Shown here in pieces: positions 18,643-27,890 of a stretch of DNA of 64,000 nt (positions are counted from its first letter, which is position 1; each line of letters begins with the position of its first letter). The DNA is taken from positions 1 to 64,000 of the forward strand of contig MPMP01000019.1 in the NCBI GenBank assembly GCA_002238565.1, written 5' to 3'. Under the pieces are notes generated by a model, which saw only the letters and a list, made by a program, of their open reading frames with translations, ran no database searches and had not been told where the DNA came from. Source of the DNA: Albidovulum sp. bin36. Lineage in GTDB: Bacteria; Pseudomonadota; Alphaproteobacteria; Rhodobacterales; Rhodobacteraceae. The translations under genes were made by a program, and so were the position numbers.

Positions 18643-19318
18643 AAAAGGCGGCGGTCTTGCGCGGCAGCCAATCCTTCCAGACGCCGCCGACTTGCTGGGG
18701 CGGCGCGCATTTCTGGCCGCATCCGCGACCACGATAGCCGCCTCGGCTATTCCGGTTACAGGCCTGGCGCAGCAATATTCGAATCCGGAAGTATCGCTCA
18801 AAATGATTGATCGGTACTTCAGGACGCTGGTCAAGGCCACGGCAAGCTTCCGTCAAACCAATTACGACGGCTCATGGGCGACTGGAAAAGTCTATCTGCA
18901 CCGCCCCTGGCGACTCCGCCTAGACTACGATCCCCCCGCGAAGCTGCTGCTCATGGCGGCGGGCAGGAGGATCTTCATTTTCGATCTAAAATCGAACACG
19001 GGACCCGAGGAATATCCCCTAAGCTGGACGCCCTTCTATCCCCTGCTTGCGAAGGACATTAGGCTTGATCGAAGCAAAATGGTTTCGGGGCACTTCGGCA
19101 ACGAAAATATCACTTGGATAAATCTCTCGGATCCGGAAGGAGCCAGCTCCGATTATGTAACCGTCGTGTTTCGAAACGAGCCGCTGGAATTGGCCGGATG
19201 GGAGTATCATTCGAGCGACGGAACAACCACTACCCTTGTCGTAAGCGACCTGAAGATCGTAAATCAGCTGCCTCCAAATCTTTTTTCCCCGGAATTGGAA
19301 AAGAGGCGCCACTACTAG
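18584..19318 (+). CDS. lolA: LolA-like outer-membrane lipoprotein carrier
   Basis: A periplasmic chaperone that would ferry lipoproteins from the inner-membrane LolCDE complex to the outer membrane. The mature part has the LolA pattern: [33 protein letters not shown] beta strands (given here in shortened outline), a [10 protein letters not shown] strand and a closing [13 protein letters not shown] segment. The leader [16 protein letters not shown] has adjacent arginines before a hydrophobic stretch, more like a Tat signal than a Sec one, which is unusual for LolA. ATG 18584 overlaps ftsK by 59 bases and gives a long N-terminal extension; a TTG at 18692 would start directly at the leader. Its position behind ftsK supports the assignment. 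Confidence 0.85.
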   Translation: MDSSEQQTIWANGKSSYPNRKGGGLARQPILPDAADLLGRRAFLAASATTIAASAIPVTGLAQQYSNPEVSLKMIDRYFRTLVKATASFRQTNYDGSWATGKVYLHRPWRLRLDYDPPAKLLLMAAGRRIFIFDLKSNTGPEEYPLSWTPFYPLLAKDIRLDRSKMVSGHFGNENITWINLSDPEGASSDYVTVVFRNEPLELAGWEYHSSDGTTTTLVVSDLKIVNQLPPNLFSPELEKRRHY

Positions 19319-19331
19319 AAGTAGAAATCCC

Positions 19332-19925
19332 TTATCCGCATTTCCGCAGCTGACGGGCGTACCGCCTTTCTCGTTCCACGAGATCATTGGCGACCCGAAT
19401 AAGCCACTGCTTGCTGCGGTGGTTGCCGCGGCGGTAGCCTGCGTGGCCTTCGTGATACGCCAGATAATTATCGCGTACGTTCGATTTTCGAATGCCTAGT
19501 ATTCTTTGCGACCGGTCGACGTACCAGCCGATAAAATCCGTAGCGTCTCCAAAGTCGTCGCGACTTGCGATCCAGCGGTTGTTCGCATCGCGATACTCTT
19601 CCCAGGTGCCGTCGATCACTTGCGCGTAGCCGTAGGCGGACGTTACTCTTCCGACAGGAATTATGCCGAAAAAATACTCCCTGGGCGGCTTCGCGCGCGC
19701 TACGAATTTGCTTTCCTGCCAGATAATCGCCATCTGGACCGAGACGGGCACGCCCCATTTCCTTTCCGCGCGGCGAAGGTCCCTGCCCCAGTCGGGTTTC
19801 TGCCTAACGATGCTGCAGGCGTTTTCAAGGTCGGCCGGCGGCGAGTCGCCGAAGAGGGTGCAAGCCGCCAGAAAGAAAACGAATGCGAATTTTGCCGCTC
19901 TCTTAAGATGTTCCGCTCTTTTCAT
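19332..19925 (-). CDS. lytic transglycosylase-like (SLT) lipoprotein
   Basis: A 197-residue protein with a lipoprotein signal (lipobox LAAC, Cys 22) and an SLT/lysozyme-like fold. The catalytic Glu is probable in MAIIWQESKF, and the supportive motifs SAYGYAQVIDGTWEEY and DNYLAYHEGHAGY follow. Such enzymes cleave the glycan strand of peptidoglycan with formation of anhydro ends; the lipid anchor would hold it at the inner or outer membrane. It is oriented against lolA with a 13-base gap. The family of short alphaproteobacterial transglycosylases matches in length. Confidence 0.88.
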   Translation of the reverse strand: MKRAEHLKRAAKFAFVFFLAACTLFGDSPPADLENACSIVRQKPDWGRDLRRAERKWGVPVSVQMAIIWQESKFVARAKPPREYFFGIIPVGRVTSAYGYAQVIDGTWEEYRDANNRWIASRDDFGDATDFIGWYVDRSQRILGIRKSNVRDNYLAYHEGHAGYRRGNHRSKQWLIRVANDLVERERRYARQLRKCG

Positions 19926-20266
19926 GGTTTCTTTTATACAATGCCCGGAAAAAATTACAATGAATTAAGCGCCCTCCGCCGGTTGCAGGCATCGAATTTC
20001 GATCCTGCATTCGAAGAAAACGCGCGATTTTCAGTTCTTGGCGTTTCAAAAAATCCTAAAGCGCGCCTGCGCCGCGGCGCTGGATTCTACGAGAGGCTCC
20101 AATGCCGCCGGGAATCTCGCCCGAGGCGACTCGCGCCCTCTGCGCCTATCAGGCAAAAGTTCCTATGCAGTTCGAAAGAACCGGCGCTTGCAATCGAATG
20201 AATTAACTCATAACTTCAATGAAGCGGCACCGTCCGCAAAGTAACCAGACTTGCCTCCGTTGCGAT

Positions 20267-20593
20267 ATGCTGAAAGCTACAGCCAAATACCAAATCGGAC
20301 AGATCGTTCGCCACCGCCTTCATCCATTCAGAGGCGTGATTTTCGACATCGACCCGGAATTCTCGAATACTGAGGATTGGTGGAATGCCATTCCGGAAGA
20401 GAGCCGGCCTAGCAAGGACCAGCCGTTCTATCATCTGCTCGCCGAAAATTCCCAGTCCTACTACGTGGCGTACGTTTCCGAACAAAATCTCGAAGTGGAT
20501 AATTCCGGCGAGCCCGTCAACCACCCGGAAATCGGACTTATTTTCTCAAGCTTGTCGGACGGCAAATACCAAATGAACGTAAGCTTGAATTAA
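20267..20593 (+). CDS. hspQ: heat shock protein HspQ
   Basis: A 108-residue protein matching HspQ/YccV: AKYQIGQIVRHRLHPFRGVI at the start, then PEFSNTEDWW, KDQPFYHLLAEN and YYVAYVSEQNL. HspQ is a small hemimethylated-DNA-binding-like beta-barrel protein that promotes Lon-mediated degradation under heat stress. ATG 20267 begins the protein where relatives do; a frame extending to 20219 is open but unlike the family. No clear heat-shock promoter was found in the 340 bases upstream (19926-20266), which otherwise hold nothing supportable. Confidence 0.92.
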   Translation: MLKATAKYQIGQIVRHRLHPFRGVIFDIDPEFSNTEDWWNAIPEESRPSKDQPFYHLLAENSQSYYVAYVSEQNLEVDNSGEPVNHPEIGLIFSSLSDGKYQMNVSLN

Positions 20594-20691
20594 TTTATTT
20601 CCGGAGCGGCAGGCCCTTGTTCCGCAAGCCGCGCCGGCATGTTTCGCCGCAAATCCCGTTTCAGTTTCAGAATCGGCAATGCCCCGGCAAT

Positions 20692-22737
20692 TCAGGCTGC
20701 GGGGACAAAAGACTGAATGAATTCGCGTTTGAATCCGTCGTTCGGAATTCCTTCCAGTATCGAACGCGCCACTTGGTGGCCCGAATAGACGGCTGCCTGA
20801 ATAATCCCCGGAACAAGGCAGTCGCCCGCAAGCCGCACGCGACTCGCGCCGACAGTCAGATCAAGCTCCCGCTTCAATCCGTCGACGGGAATCCTCGCGC
20901 CCACGAACACGAGGTTCCGGGAGCCGATTTCGGAATATTCGCCCGTTAAGCGGTTCGCGAGCGACAAGCCGCTTTCCAGCTTGGCATTCGGCATCAGCTC
21001 GACTCCGATCGAACTCAGCCTTTCGATGATCCGGGACTGCTCGAGCGTGTTTTCGGTCCAGGCGGAGATTTGAGGCAGGGGCGTAGCGTACGTAACATTC
21101 TGCCCGGCCATGCGCAGCGCTTCCGCGATGGCGCTTGCGATATAGAAATGATCGTCGTCGTAGACAACGGATTCCCCGCCGGCCATTTCCGGAATGCGGC
21201 CGTCCAGGATGTCGTCCGGAGTATAGACGCTGCGCCGGCCTAGATTCATTGTCCTGAAATTCGTCGATCCCACGCCGTCGCCGCGCCATTTCGCGCCGGT
21301 GGCGAGAACCACCGCGTCCGCTCCGAAATCCGCGATGTCCTCGGCGGCCATATGGCTGCGCAAGTACAGTTCCGCATCGGCGCTGCTCTCGATGTAGCGT
21401 ATCCGGTAGTCTCGAACGCGCCGCCAGGTCGCCAGTCCCGGCAGGCGGGCTTCTTTGGCAATTCGGCCGCCTGCTTCCGCGGCGGAGTCCGCGACGGTAA
21501 CTTTGTCGCCGGCGGCGAGCAGTACCCGCGCGCACTCGAGCCCCGCCGGCCCGGCGCCGATAACGAGATGCGAGCGCCGTCCTCTGGAAATCGGAGGCGA
21601 TTCGGGGTGCCAGCCCCGGCGCCATTCTTCGGACACTGTCGGATTCTGCGTGCATCTGACCGGCAGGCCGTAGCTATCCATGCTAACGCAGACATTACAC
21701 CCGATGCATTCCCTGATTTCGTCGCTCCTGCCCTCGCGAATTTTTTTCGGCAAGAACGGGTCGGCGATCGAGGGCCGCGCTCCGCCGACCAGATCTAGGC
21801 GGCCGTTCCTTATCAGCGAAGCCATGAAATCCGGCGAAGTAAAACGGCCGACGCCCACGACGGGCTTCGTCGTGACCGACTTTACGAAGTCCGTGAACGG
21901 CAGCTGGAACCCTTCGTCGGCAAATCGAGCCGTGGCGCTGTCGCTGGACCAGCCGGAAATATTCACGTCCCAAAGGTCCGGCAGTTCCGCCAGCGCCTCG
22001 ACGACATCCCGCCCCTCGCCGTCGATGGCGAGTCCCTCCGGTTTTTCGGGCTCGGCTACGCTGAACCTGAGCGCGACCGCCCGCTCCCCGGCCGCGGCGT
22101 CCAGGGTATCTTCAACAACTTCGCGCAGAAGTCGAAGCCTGTTGCGGAACGTTCCGCCGTACTGATCCGTTCGAAAATTCGTATTCGGCGAAAGAAAATG
22201 GCTAAGGATCGATAGGTCATGTGCCGCATAAACGTAAATGATATCGTATCCGGCATCGATGGCCCGGCGAGCCGCCGCGCGATGAGATGCCCGGAACGCC
22301 TTGATGTCCGCGAGATCCATGGCGCGAGCCTGGCACGGAACTTCGGGCCTGAGCACGGGCAGGCCGCTCGGCCCGGAAACGGGCAGCCCGGTCGTCAGAT
22401 TCCGGGCGCGCATCCCGCCGTGCGCGAGCTCTATCGCCGCGAGGCTGCCGCGAATCTTGATGGCTTCGACCTGGGCCGCGTGGCGAGCGATGTCCCTGTC
22501 GTCCCAGATTCGTTCCATGGGGTGGTTCGCCATATCGGAATCCGGCCCGATTTCGGACATTTGGACGGCGACCGTTCCCCATCCGCCTTCCGCCTTCATC
22601 GCTCTGAGCGCGATCGCCCCGCCTGGCTGCGCCCATCCGTGCCCGGTAGCGTGCGGCACCGCGTAGAAGCGGTTCGGCGCGGTTACCGGTCCGAGGCGAA
22701 CCGGTTCAAACAGAATGGCGTGGCCCGGTTCCGTCAT
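20692..22737 (-). CDS. OYE-type iron-sulfur flavoprotein (dienoyl-CoA reductase / amine demethylase-like)
   Basis: A 681-residue multidomain oxidoreductase. Residues about 1-340 form an FMN TIM barrel of the Old Yellow Enzyme type (LFEPVRLGPVTAPNRFYAVP at the start). A 4Fe-4S cluster motif follows (ECIGCNVCVSMDSYGLPVRC), then an FAD/NAD(P)-binding half (SHLVIGAGPAGLECARVLLA). This layout is shared by 2,4-dienoyl-CoA reductase, trimethylamine dehydrogenase and the demethylases of dimethylglycine and betaine-like compounds. The local operon (TctCBA transporter, Tm-1 protein) points to catabolism of an imported small carboxylate or amine rather than fatty acids; this is inference. ATG 22737 overlaps the upstream stop as ATGA, so it is the last gene of the operon. 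Confidence 0.88.
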   Translation of the reverse strand: MTEPGHAILFEPVRLGPVTAPNRFYAVPHATGHGWAQPGGAIALRAMKAEGGWGTVAVQMSEIGPDSDMANHPMERIWDDRDIARHAAQVEAIKIRGSLAAIELAHGGMRARNLTTGLPVSGPSGLPVLRPEVPCQARAMDLADIKAFRASHRAAARRAIDAGYDIIYVYAAHDLSILSHFLSPNTNFRTDQYGGTFRNRLRLLREVVEDTLDAAAGERAVALRFSVAEPEKPEGLAIDGEGRDVVEALAELPDLWDVNISGWSSDSATARFADEGFQLPFTDFVKSVTTKPVVGVGRFTSPDFMASLIRNGRLDLVGGARPSIADPFLPKKIREGRSDEIRECIGCNVCVSMDSYGLPVRCTQNPTVSEEWRRGWHPESPPISRGRRSHLVIGAGPAGLECARVLLAAGDKVTVADSAAEAGGRIAKEARLPGLATWRRVRDYRIRYIESSADAELYLRSHMAAEDIADFGADAVVLATGAKWRGDGVGSTNFRTMNLGRRSVYTPDDILDGRIPEMAGGESVVYDDDHFYIASAIAEALRMAGQNVTYATPLPQISAWTENTLEQSRIIERLSSIGVELMPNAKLESGLSLANRLTGEYSEIGSRNLVFVGARIPVDGLKRELDLTVGASRVRLAGDCLVPGIIQAAVYSGHQVARSILEGIPNDGFKREFIQSFVPAA

Positions 22738-23975
22738 TCGGCCAATTCCGAAACGATGCCGCATTCCACCCAGGCGTCGAAATGCTTGAGCACGGCATCG
22801 GCAAACGCCTCATCGTTTATGTGGGCATCGACTTCGATCAGCTCGATGGGCGCCTCGACCGCCTTGCGAGCTTCGTCCATGAACGCGTCCAGGCCTTCCG
22901 GGTCGTGAGCCGGCCCGCCCGCCCTGTCCCATTCCTCGATTCCCCTCAAGGGAAGCATGACCTTGACGGGGCCTTCGGATGCGGCCAGCCTTCGCGCCAT
23001 CTCGCGCGCCGTTTGCCGCTTCTCTTCCTTGTTTAGCGCCGAGCTTTTTATAAGGCGATTGTGCTCGTGGAAGGGCCGGTCGGAGTACTGGTCCGGTATA
23101 GCCTGCCATCCCGCGAAATCGATAAGGTCGAGGCAGCCGGGAGCGACCATCTGCGGAATCGCCGCGCGACCGGCGTTTGTCATTCGGTCCGCGCCCGCGT
23201 TGACAACGGAGCCGACGAGCAGATTGCCGAGTTCGGGAAGCGCAAAATCCATTGCGCAGCAAAAGCCCTTTCGCGAAGCTATTCTCTCATAAGCCATGCC
23301 GCCCATGCCCGTGGCGTGAAAAATCGCGACTTCGAATCCGCGTTTTTCCAGCGCCGGCTTCAGAAGCTTCATATAGGCTAGGCACGATGAGCCTAGCGAT
23401 GTCATGCCCACGGTCGGACGCGCTGAGGAAGGCTTTTCCGCGGCGCGCGCGGCGCCGAGAACCGCGCCCGCGGCTTGGCTAAGCGACGATTTGCAAACGG
23501 AATTTAGCCCGTACAGGCCGCCTGCCCAAAGTATCATCTGCAGGTCGGGCGACAGGCGCTCCGCCGGAATCAGCGGAGAAAACGCCACGGTCGAAACAAT
23601 GACCTTGGGCGTGCCGAGGGGCAGCGACTGGCAGACGTCAAGCGCAAGATCCGTCCCCATCGTGCCGCCCAAAACGATGGCGCCGTCGATTTCGCCTCGT
23701 GCATGCAAGTCGGCGGCCAGCGACGATGCGCCTCTGGCCATGATCTGCATGGCCGTGTTTTCGTCTCCGCTGTCGACGACGGCTTGAATCGAACTGCCCG
23801 CCGCGGCGGCGACGATGTGCTTCGAATACGCGCACGGCTTCTCGGGATCGCCGATAACGCCAACGTCCATCGTAACCGCCGCGCCGCCCTGAGCGACGAT
23901 TCGCTCCGCCATATAGGCTAGCTCTTCGTCCTTCGTATCATACGTGCCGACTACGAGAATTGACTTATCCGCCAT
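22734..23975 (-). CDS. Tm-1-like / UPF0261 family protein
   Basis: A 413-residue cytosolic protein beginning ADKSILVVGTYDTKDEELAY, the hallmark of the UPF0261/Tm-1-like ATP-binding family. A glycine-rich segment GAIVLGGTMGTDLALDV and an ATGMGGMAYERI loop follow. Members often accompany tripartite tricarboxylate transporters or oxidoreductases in bacteria, and the plant Tm-1 protein inhibits tobamovirus replication; the bacterial reaction is not established. ATG 23975 overlaps the tctA stop by 11 bases, and its own stop overlaps the next start, so translation is coupled across three genes. Confidence 0.9.
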   Translation of the reverse strand: MADKSILVVGTYDTKDEELAYMAERIVAQGGAAVTMDVGVIGDPEKPCAYSKHIVAAAAGSSIQAVVDSGDENTAMQIMARGASSLAADLHARGEIDGAIVLGGTMGTDLALDVCQSLPLGTPKVIVSTVAFSPLIPAERLSPDLQMILWAGGLYGLNSVCKSSLSQAAGAVLGAARAAEKPSSARPTVGMTSLGSSCLAYMKLLKPALEKRGFEVAIFHATGMGGMAYERIASRKGFCCAMDFALPELGNLLVGSVVNAGADRMTNAGRAAIPQMVAPGCLDLIDFAGWQAIPDQYSDRPFHEHNRLIKSSALNKEEKRQTAREMARRLAASEGPVKVMLPLRGIEEWDRAGGPAHDPEGLDAFMDEARKAVEAPIELIEVDAHINDEAFADAVLKHFDAWVECGIVSELAE

Positions 23976-25461
23976 TGCTCGATTCCTTTCCGATTCTGTA
24001 TTTGAGCCAGGCGCTGCGAACATGCGCTCCGACAACGATAAGAATAATGACGAACAGGATGAATGCGATCGGCCGATTGATGAAATCCACCGGGGAGTCG
24101 ACCCGCATCATCGACGTTCGCAGCTTGATCTCCATGATGCCGCCTAGAACCATGCCGAGAATGATCGGCACGATCGGCAGCGACAGCCGCTTGAGCGCGA
24201 ATCCCAGAACGCCGAATCCGGCGGCGATCGCGCAGTCTATCGCGCTGTTTCGAAGCGAATAGACGCCGACGAAGCTCAGTACCAAAATCGCCACGCCGAG
24301 AAATCGGGTCGGGATTTCGATCACCCGCAGCAGCTGGTTCGTGGAAACAAGGAGAAATGCGACCACGAGCACATTGAGAATGAGCAGCGCGATGTAGAGG
24401 GCGACGACAAAATCCAATTGGCTCTGGAAGAGCTGCGGACCGGGCACGACGCTATGCACGTAGAACACGCTGAGCATCATCGCCGTCAGCGCTTCGCCCG
24501 GAATTCCCAGGGCCAGAAGCGGTATCATGGCGGCGGCGGGCACTGCGTTGTTTGCCGCCTCGGACGCCACGAGGCCTTCGGGCGAGCCGTTGCCGAAATC
24601 TTCCGGAGCCTCGGATGTTTTCTGAGCATAGGTATACGAAAGAAACTGGGCCGTGAACTCGCCGACTCCCGGGATCATGCCCATCGCGACTCCGAAGCTC
24701 GACGAAACCGCGGCGACGCGCTTATGCCGCAGCAGCTCCCTGAAGCCAGCGAACAGGCCGCCGCCGATTCCTTCGGCCTTGCTGAATTTATCGTCCTCGA
24801 CCAGCAGCAGGAACGCCTGGCTGATGGCGAAAAGACCGAGAACGACGACGATCAGGTCGACGCCTCCCGCCAGCCAGCTTTGACCGAACGTATACCTCTG
24901 CGAATACTTGACGGGCTCAAGCCCGATCGTGCCGATCCAGATCCCGAAGCAGGATGTCATGCCCGCGGCAAGAACTTGGCCCCGGTGCGACAGAATGACG
25001 AGAACAATCCCCAGAAGAGCCGCCAGAAAGATTTCTCGGCTGCCGAACATCGGCGCGATTTTCGCGAGCACCGGAGACAGCGCGATGAGGCATGCCACGG
25101 AGAACACGCCGCCGCAGAAGGAGGCGGAATACGCCAGCGAAAGCGCCCGCCTCGCTTCTCCCCGGCGGGTCATCGGCGTGCCCTCGTAGGTCGTCAGGGC
25201 GTTCACCGCGGTACCCGGCGTATTGATCAGAATCGCCGGAATCGCGCCGCCGTACATGGACGAGCCGTAGATTCCCAAGAGCGCCGTCAGCCCGACGATC
25301 GGATCGAGCGAGAAGGTCGCGGGAAGCAGTATGGCGATGGCCACCGCCGGGCCGACGCCGGGAATCGCGCCGATAAGGACGCCGCCGACCGACCCGACCA
25401 GCAGCGCCGCGACGACATCCCACCGGGCAAGAATCGCTAGCGATGAAACAAGCAGGTCCAC
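23965..25461 (-). CDS. tctA: tripartite tricarboxylate transporter large permease TctA
   Basis: A 498-residue integral membrane protein with about ten to twelve hydrophobic segments. It carries the conserved loop GAIPGVGPAVAIAILLPATF near the N-terminus and a second, GMIPGVGEFTAQFL, in the middle, which are TctA signatures of the proton-coupled TTT family. It works with TctB and the periplasmic binder TctC to import carboxylates such as citrate or aromatic acids. It starts one base after tctB ends and overlaps the Tm-1 gene by 11 bases. The substrate is unknown. Confidence 0.95.
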   Translation of the reverse strand: MDLLVSSLAILARWDVVAALLVGSVGGVLIGAIPGVGPAVAIAILLPATFSLDPIVGLTALLGIYGSSMYGGAIPAILINTPGTAVNALTTYEGTPMTRRGEARRALSLAYSASFCGGVFSVACLIALSPVLAKIAPMFGSREIFLAALLGIVLVILSHRGQVLAAGMTSCFGIWIGTIGLEPVKYSQRYTFGQSWLAGGVDLIVVVLGLFAISQAFLLLVEDDKFSKAEGIGGGLFAGFRELLRHKRVAAVSSSFGVAMGMIPGVGEFTAQFLSYTYAQKTSEAPEDFGNGSPEGLVASEAANNAVPAAAMIPLLALGIPGEALTAMMLSVFYVHSVVPGPQLFQSQLDFVVALYIALLILNVLVVAFLLVSTNQLLRVIEIPTRFLGVAILVLSFVGVYSLRNSAIDCAIAAGFGVLGFALKRLSLPIVPIILGMVLGGIMEIKLRTSMMRVDSPVDFINRPIAFILFVIILIVVGAHVRSAWLKYRIGKESSNGG

Positions 25462-25462
25462 G

Positions 25463-25987
25463 TCAGAAATTTACGATCATGAAGTTGCCGATGCCTTCCG
25501 GCAGCGCGTCGTATATCGCTCCTCCGGGTATTTTTACGGAGAGAAATGCCTTGAATACGAGAACGACGCAAAATCCCAGCGCGGTCGCGCCGAGGACCGG
25601 GGGCCAGGTTCGATAGCCGACGCGCACCGACAGGAGGGCGGCGAAGGCGAGGGTCGCCAAGAGATACCCGATTACCGGTACGATCCATACATACGCCATG
25701 AACCACAGCAGGTATTCGAGCGCGCGAATCCAGACCAGCGCCTCCTTTGCGCCGCCATGCCGGTTTTTTCGCTCCGCGAACAAGTGGAGGACGCCGAACG
25801 CCGTCATTCCCGCGACGCCGACGGCCGGCCAGAACGACGGCCTCGAAAATAGCTGGCTGCTTGGAGACGCCGTCGTCTGGGCCCCCAATTGGGACAGAAG
25901 GAACAGCGAAAACGCAACGAACAGAGCTGCAAAAGCCAAGCCTCCGGGACGCGCGGCCTTGCCGGAAACGATTAGCTCCTTGCTCAA
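25463..25987 (-). CDS. tctB: tripartite tricarboxylate transporter small permease TctB
   Basis: A 174-residue protein with four hydrophobic segments, the usual size and topology of the TctB subunit (DUF1468). The first helix is GGLAFAALFVAFSLFLLSQL and the last is near the C-terminus. It forms the membrane complex with TctA. The gene lies between the hairpin that follows tctC and the tctA start, with one base before tctA. A start at ATG 25987 gives a short cytosolic lead before the first helix. Confidence 0.9.
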   Translation of the reverse strand: MSKELIVSGKAARPGGLAFAALFVAFSLFLLSQLGAQTTASPSSQLFSRPSFWPAVGVAGMTAFGVLHLFAERKNRHGGAKEALVWIRALEYLLWFMAYVWIVPVIGYLLATLAFAALLSVRVGYRTWPPVLGATALGFCVVLVFKAFLSVKIPGGAIYDALPEGIGNFMIVNF

Positions 25988-26010
25988 GAGCGACTAGTCC
26001 CGCATTCGGC

Positions 26011-26038
26011 GAGAGGCCCTCCCGGGGGCGGGCCTCTC
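26011..26038 (-). terminator. GC-rich hairpin between tctC and tctB
   Basis: GAGAGGCCC at 26011-26019 pairs with GGGCCTCTC at 26030-26038, nine perfect pairs, with further pairing inside. It begins 12 bases after the tctC stop and is not followed by a U-tract on the minus strand. It is more likely a partial terminator or mRNA stabiliser that keeps binding-protein expression above that of the permeases than a true terminator. Confidence 0.6.
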
Positions 26039-26049
26039 CGCCGCTTCAA

Positions 26050-26985
26050 CTATTCGAGCAAGCCGGCAATCTTGGCCAGCGTTTCGATATCGGCTTCGAT
26101 CTGCGCGGCTGAAGCTTCGGCATCCATCCAGTAGACCAGGGCGCCCGTGTCTGCGGCGAGCTTCTGCGCTCGGTCCGAAGCCACGGTTTCCCTTGCTACG
26201 GCAATAATCTTCTCCCGCGCTTCTGCGGGCGTGTCCTTGTGCACGAAAAGGCCGTTCCAAAGCGCCAGATTGAGCGACGGATCGAGTTCGCCGAGCGTAG
26301 GCGTGTCGGGAATCAGCGGGATTCTCTGATCGGTTATGGAAGCTAGGAACAGCAGGTCGTCGATGCAGGGCAGCACTAGCTGAAGAGTCGTGTTGATGAC
26401 ATCGGCGTCGCCGGACGCGAGGCTGTTGCAATCCAGCATGTCGAACGAGGCTTCCGATCCCCACTCGAAACCGGCGTTCTTCGCGTATGCGAAGGTCGCC
26501 CTTGTCGGAGCGAGCTGCGCGCCGAAGTGACCGAGAACGACCTTGTTGCTCTTGGCGTATTCCGCCAGCTCTTCCATTGAAGAGAAGTCCGCGCCTTTCG
26601 AAGCTGCGAGCACGAACGGATAGGTCAGGAAAATTCCGAGTGGATCGAATTTTGCCGGCGTGAGTTCCGGAATGCCGATCGAATGGCCGATCGTCGGAAC
26701 GGCGATAACGAATGATCCGATCGTATAGCCGTCCGGTGGCGACGTCGCCACGAAAACCGAGCCCGGGAACGGACCGCCGCCCCCTCCGGGCTTGTTGACG
26801 ACTGCGGCGGCGACGCCGTAGGCGTCCTGAAGGTCTTCGGCGATCATCCTGGACAGCACGTCTTCAAGATCGCCGGGCGGCCAGGGCACAACGATGCTGA
26901 TCGGCTTTTCGGGAAACTCCGCGAATGCTCCGCCGGCCAGAGTAATTGCGATCGCGCTCGCAATCGCCGCAATTGAATGTCTCAT
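26050..26985 (-). CDS. tctC: TTT solute-binding protein TctC
   Basis: A 311-residue periplasmic receptor of the tripartite tricarboxylate transporter (Bug family). It has a Sec signal peptide (RHSIAAIASAIAITLAGGAF, cleavage after AFA) and the Bug motifs KPISIVVPWPPGD, VVNKPGGGGG and SPPDGYTIGS. These proteins bind carboxylates and present them to TctAB. ATG 26985 follows ACAGG by nine bases; ATGs at 26994 and further upstream would only lengthen the leader. It is the first gene of the operon, and the 212 bases up to livF must hold its promoter. Confidence 0.93.
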   Translation of the reverse strand: MRHSIAAIASAIAITLAGGAFAEFPEKPISIVVPWPPGDLEDVLSRMIAEDLQDAYGVAAAVVNKPGGGGGPFPGSVFVATSPPDGYTIGSFVIAVPTIGHSIGIPELTPAKFDPLGIFLTYPFVLAASKGADFSSMEELAEYAKSNKVVLGHFGAQLAPTRATFAYAKNAGFEWGSEASFDMLDCNSLASGDADVINTTLQLVLPCIDDLLFLASITDQRIPLIPDTPTLGELDPSLNLALWNGLFVHKDTPAEAREKIIAVARETVASDRAQKLAADTGALVYWMDAEASAAQIEADIETLAKIAGLLE

Positions 26986-27197
26986 GCTTATCATCCTGTG
27001 GTTAAGAATTGTTATTGTTGGCTCCGCCGTAAAAATGCAGTTCGGCACGATAGTCAACCGCATTCGTCCCGTCGCGGATGCACCGGAACTTTCGAGATGC
27101 GGAAGATCGCCGCCCGGACCCGATTCAAGCGCGCTCGATCTTCAATGCGGCCGGAATGAAATCTCGGCTCGAAGCATGCACGGCGCCGAAATCGGCG

Positions 27198-27890
27198 CTA
27201 CACGCCCAAATGCCTGACCGCCATTTCGGGAGTCAGCTCGTCGAATGTTCCGCTCCACACGTCGCGTCCTCGCTCTAGGACGACGCAGCGGTCGGCAATC
27301 GCCGCCAATTCCCGCAGTGATTTATCGACTAGAAGAATCGACAGTTCGCCGTCGCTCTTCAGTTCCGAAACAGCCTCCCAGATATTCCTTCGAACGAGAG
27401 GAGCCAGCCCCTCCGTCGCCTCGTCAAGAAGCAGAAGCCGAGGATTCGTCATGAGCGCCCGCCCGATTGCGAGCATCTGCTGCTCGCCTCCCGACAGCGT
27501 TCGCGCTACTTTCGACCTTCGATCGCGAAGCTGCGGGAAAAGTCGCAATACGCTGTCGATATTCCAATGGCCGGGCCTCGCGGCGGCGATCAAGTTCTCC
27601 TCGACCGTAAGCGTGGCGAAGCACCTTCTTCCTTCCGGCGCCAGGCCAATCCCGAGCCTGGCGGCGCGGTGCGAAGCCAGCGGTCCAAGATCTTTCCCCT
27701 CGAATCGAATTTCGCCGCTCCTATGGCGAAGCAATCGGCATATCGCCTTGATCGCGGTCGTTTTCCCGGCTCCGTTTCGTCCCACCAGAGCGACGACTTC
27801 GCCTTGGCGCATTCGCAGACTCAACCCGAACAGGGCTTGAGACCCGCCATAGAACGCGGTTACATTTTTCATTGAAAGAAGCGGGGCCAT
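27198..27890 (-). CDS. livF: branched-chain-type ABC transporter ATPase LivF
   Basis: A 230-residue ATPase with Walker A GRNGAGKTTAIKAI, Q-loop region, signature LSGGEQQMLAIGRAL and Walker B LLLLDEATEGLAP, in the LivF pattern. With LivG it powers uptake through LivHM. It starts on the last base of the livG stop (TGATG) and is the last gene of a five-gene operon (binding protein, H, M, G, F). Confidence 0.95.
   Translation of the reverse strand: MAPLLSMKNVTAFYGGSQALFGLSLRMRQGEVVALVGRNGAGKTTAIKAICRLLRHRSGEIRFEGKDLGPLASHRAARLGIGLAPEGRRCFATLTVEENLIAAARPGHWNIDSVLRLFPQLRDRRSKVARTLSGGEQQMLAIGRALMTNPRLLLLDEATEGLAPLVRRNIWEAVSELKSDGELSILLVDKSLRELAAIADRCVVLERGRDVWSGTFDELTPEMAVRHLGV

Noticed and set aside
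17404..18840. 478-codon open frame antisense to ftsK
   Set aside because: It lies wholly opposite the ftsK/lolA reading frames, has no protein-family likeness, and is the kind of long shadow expected in high-GC genes.
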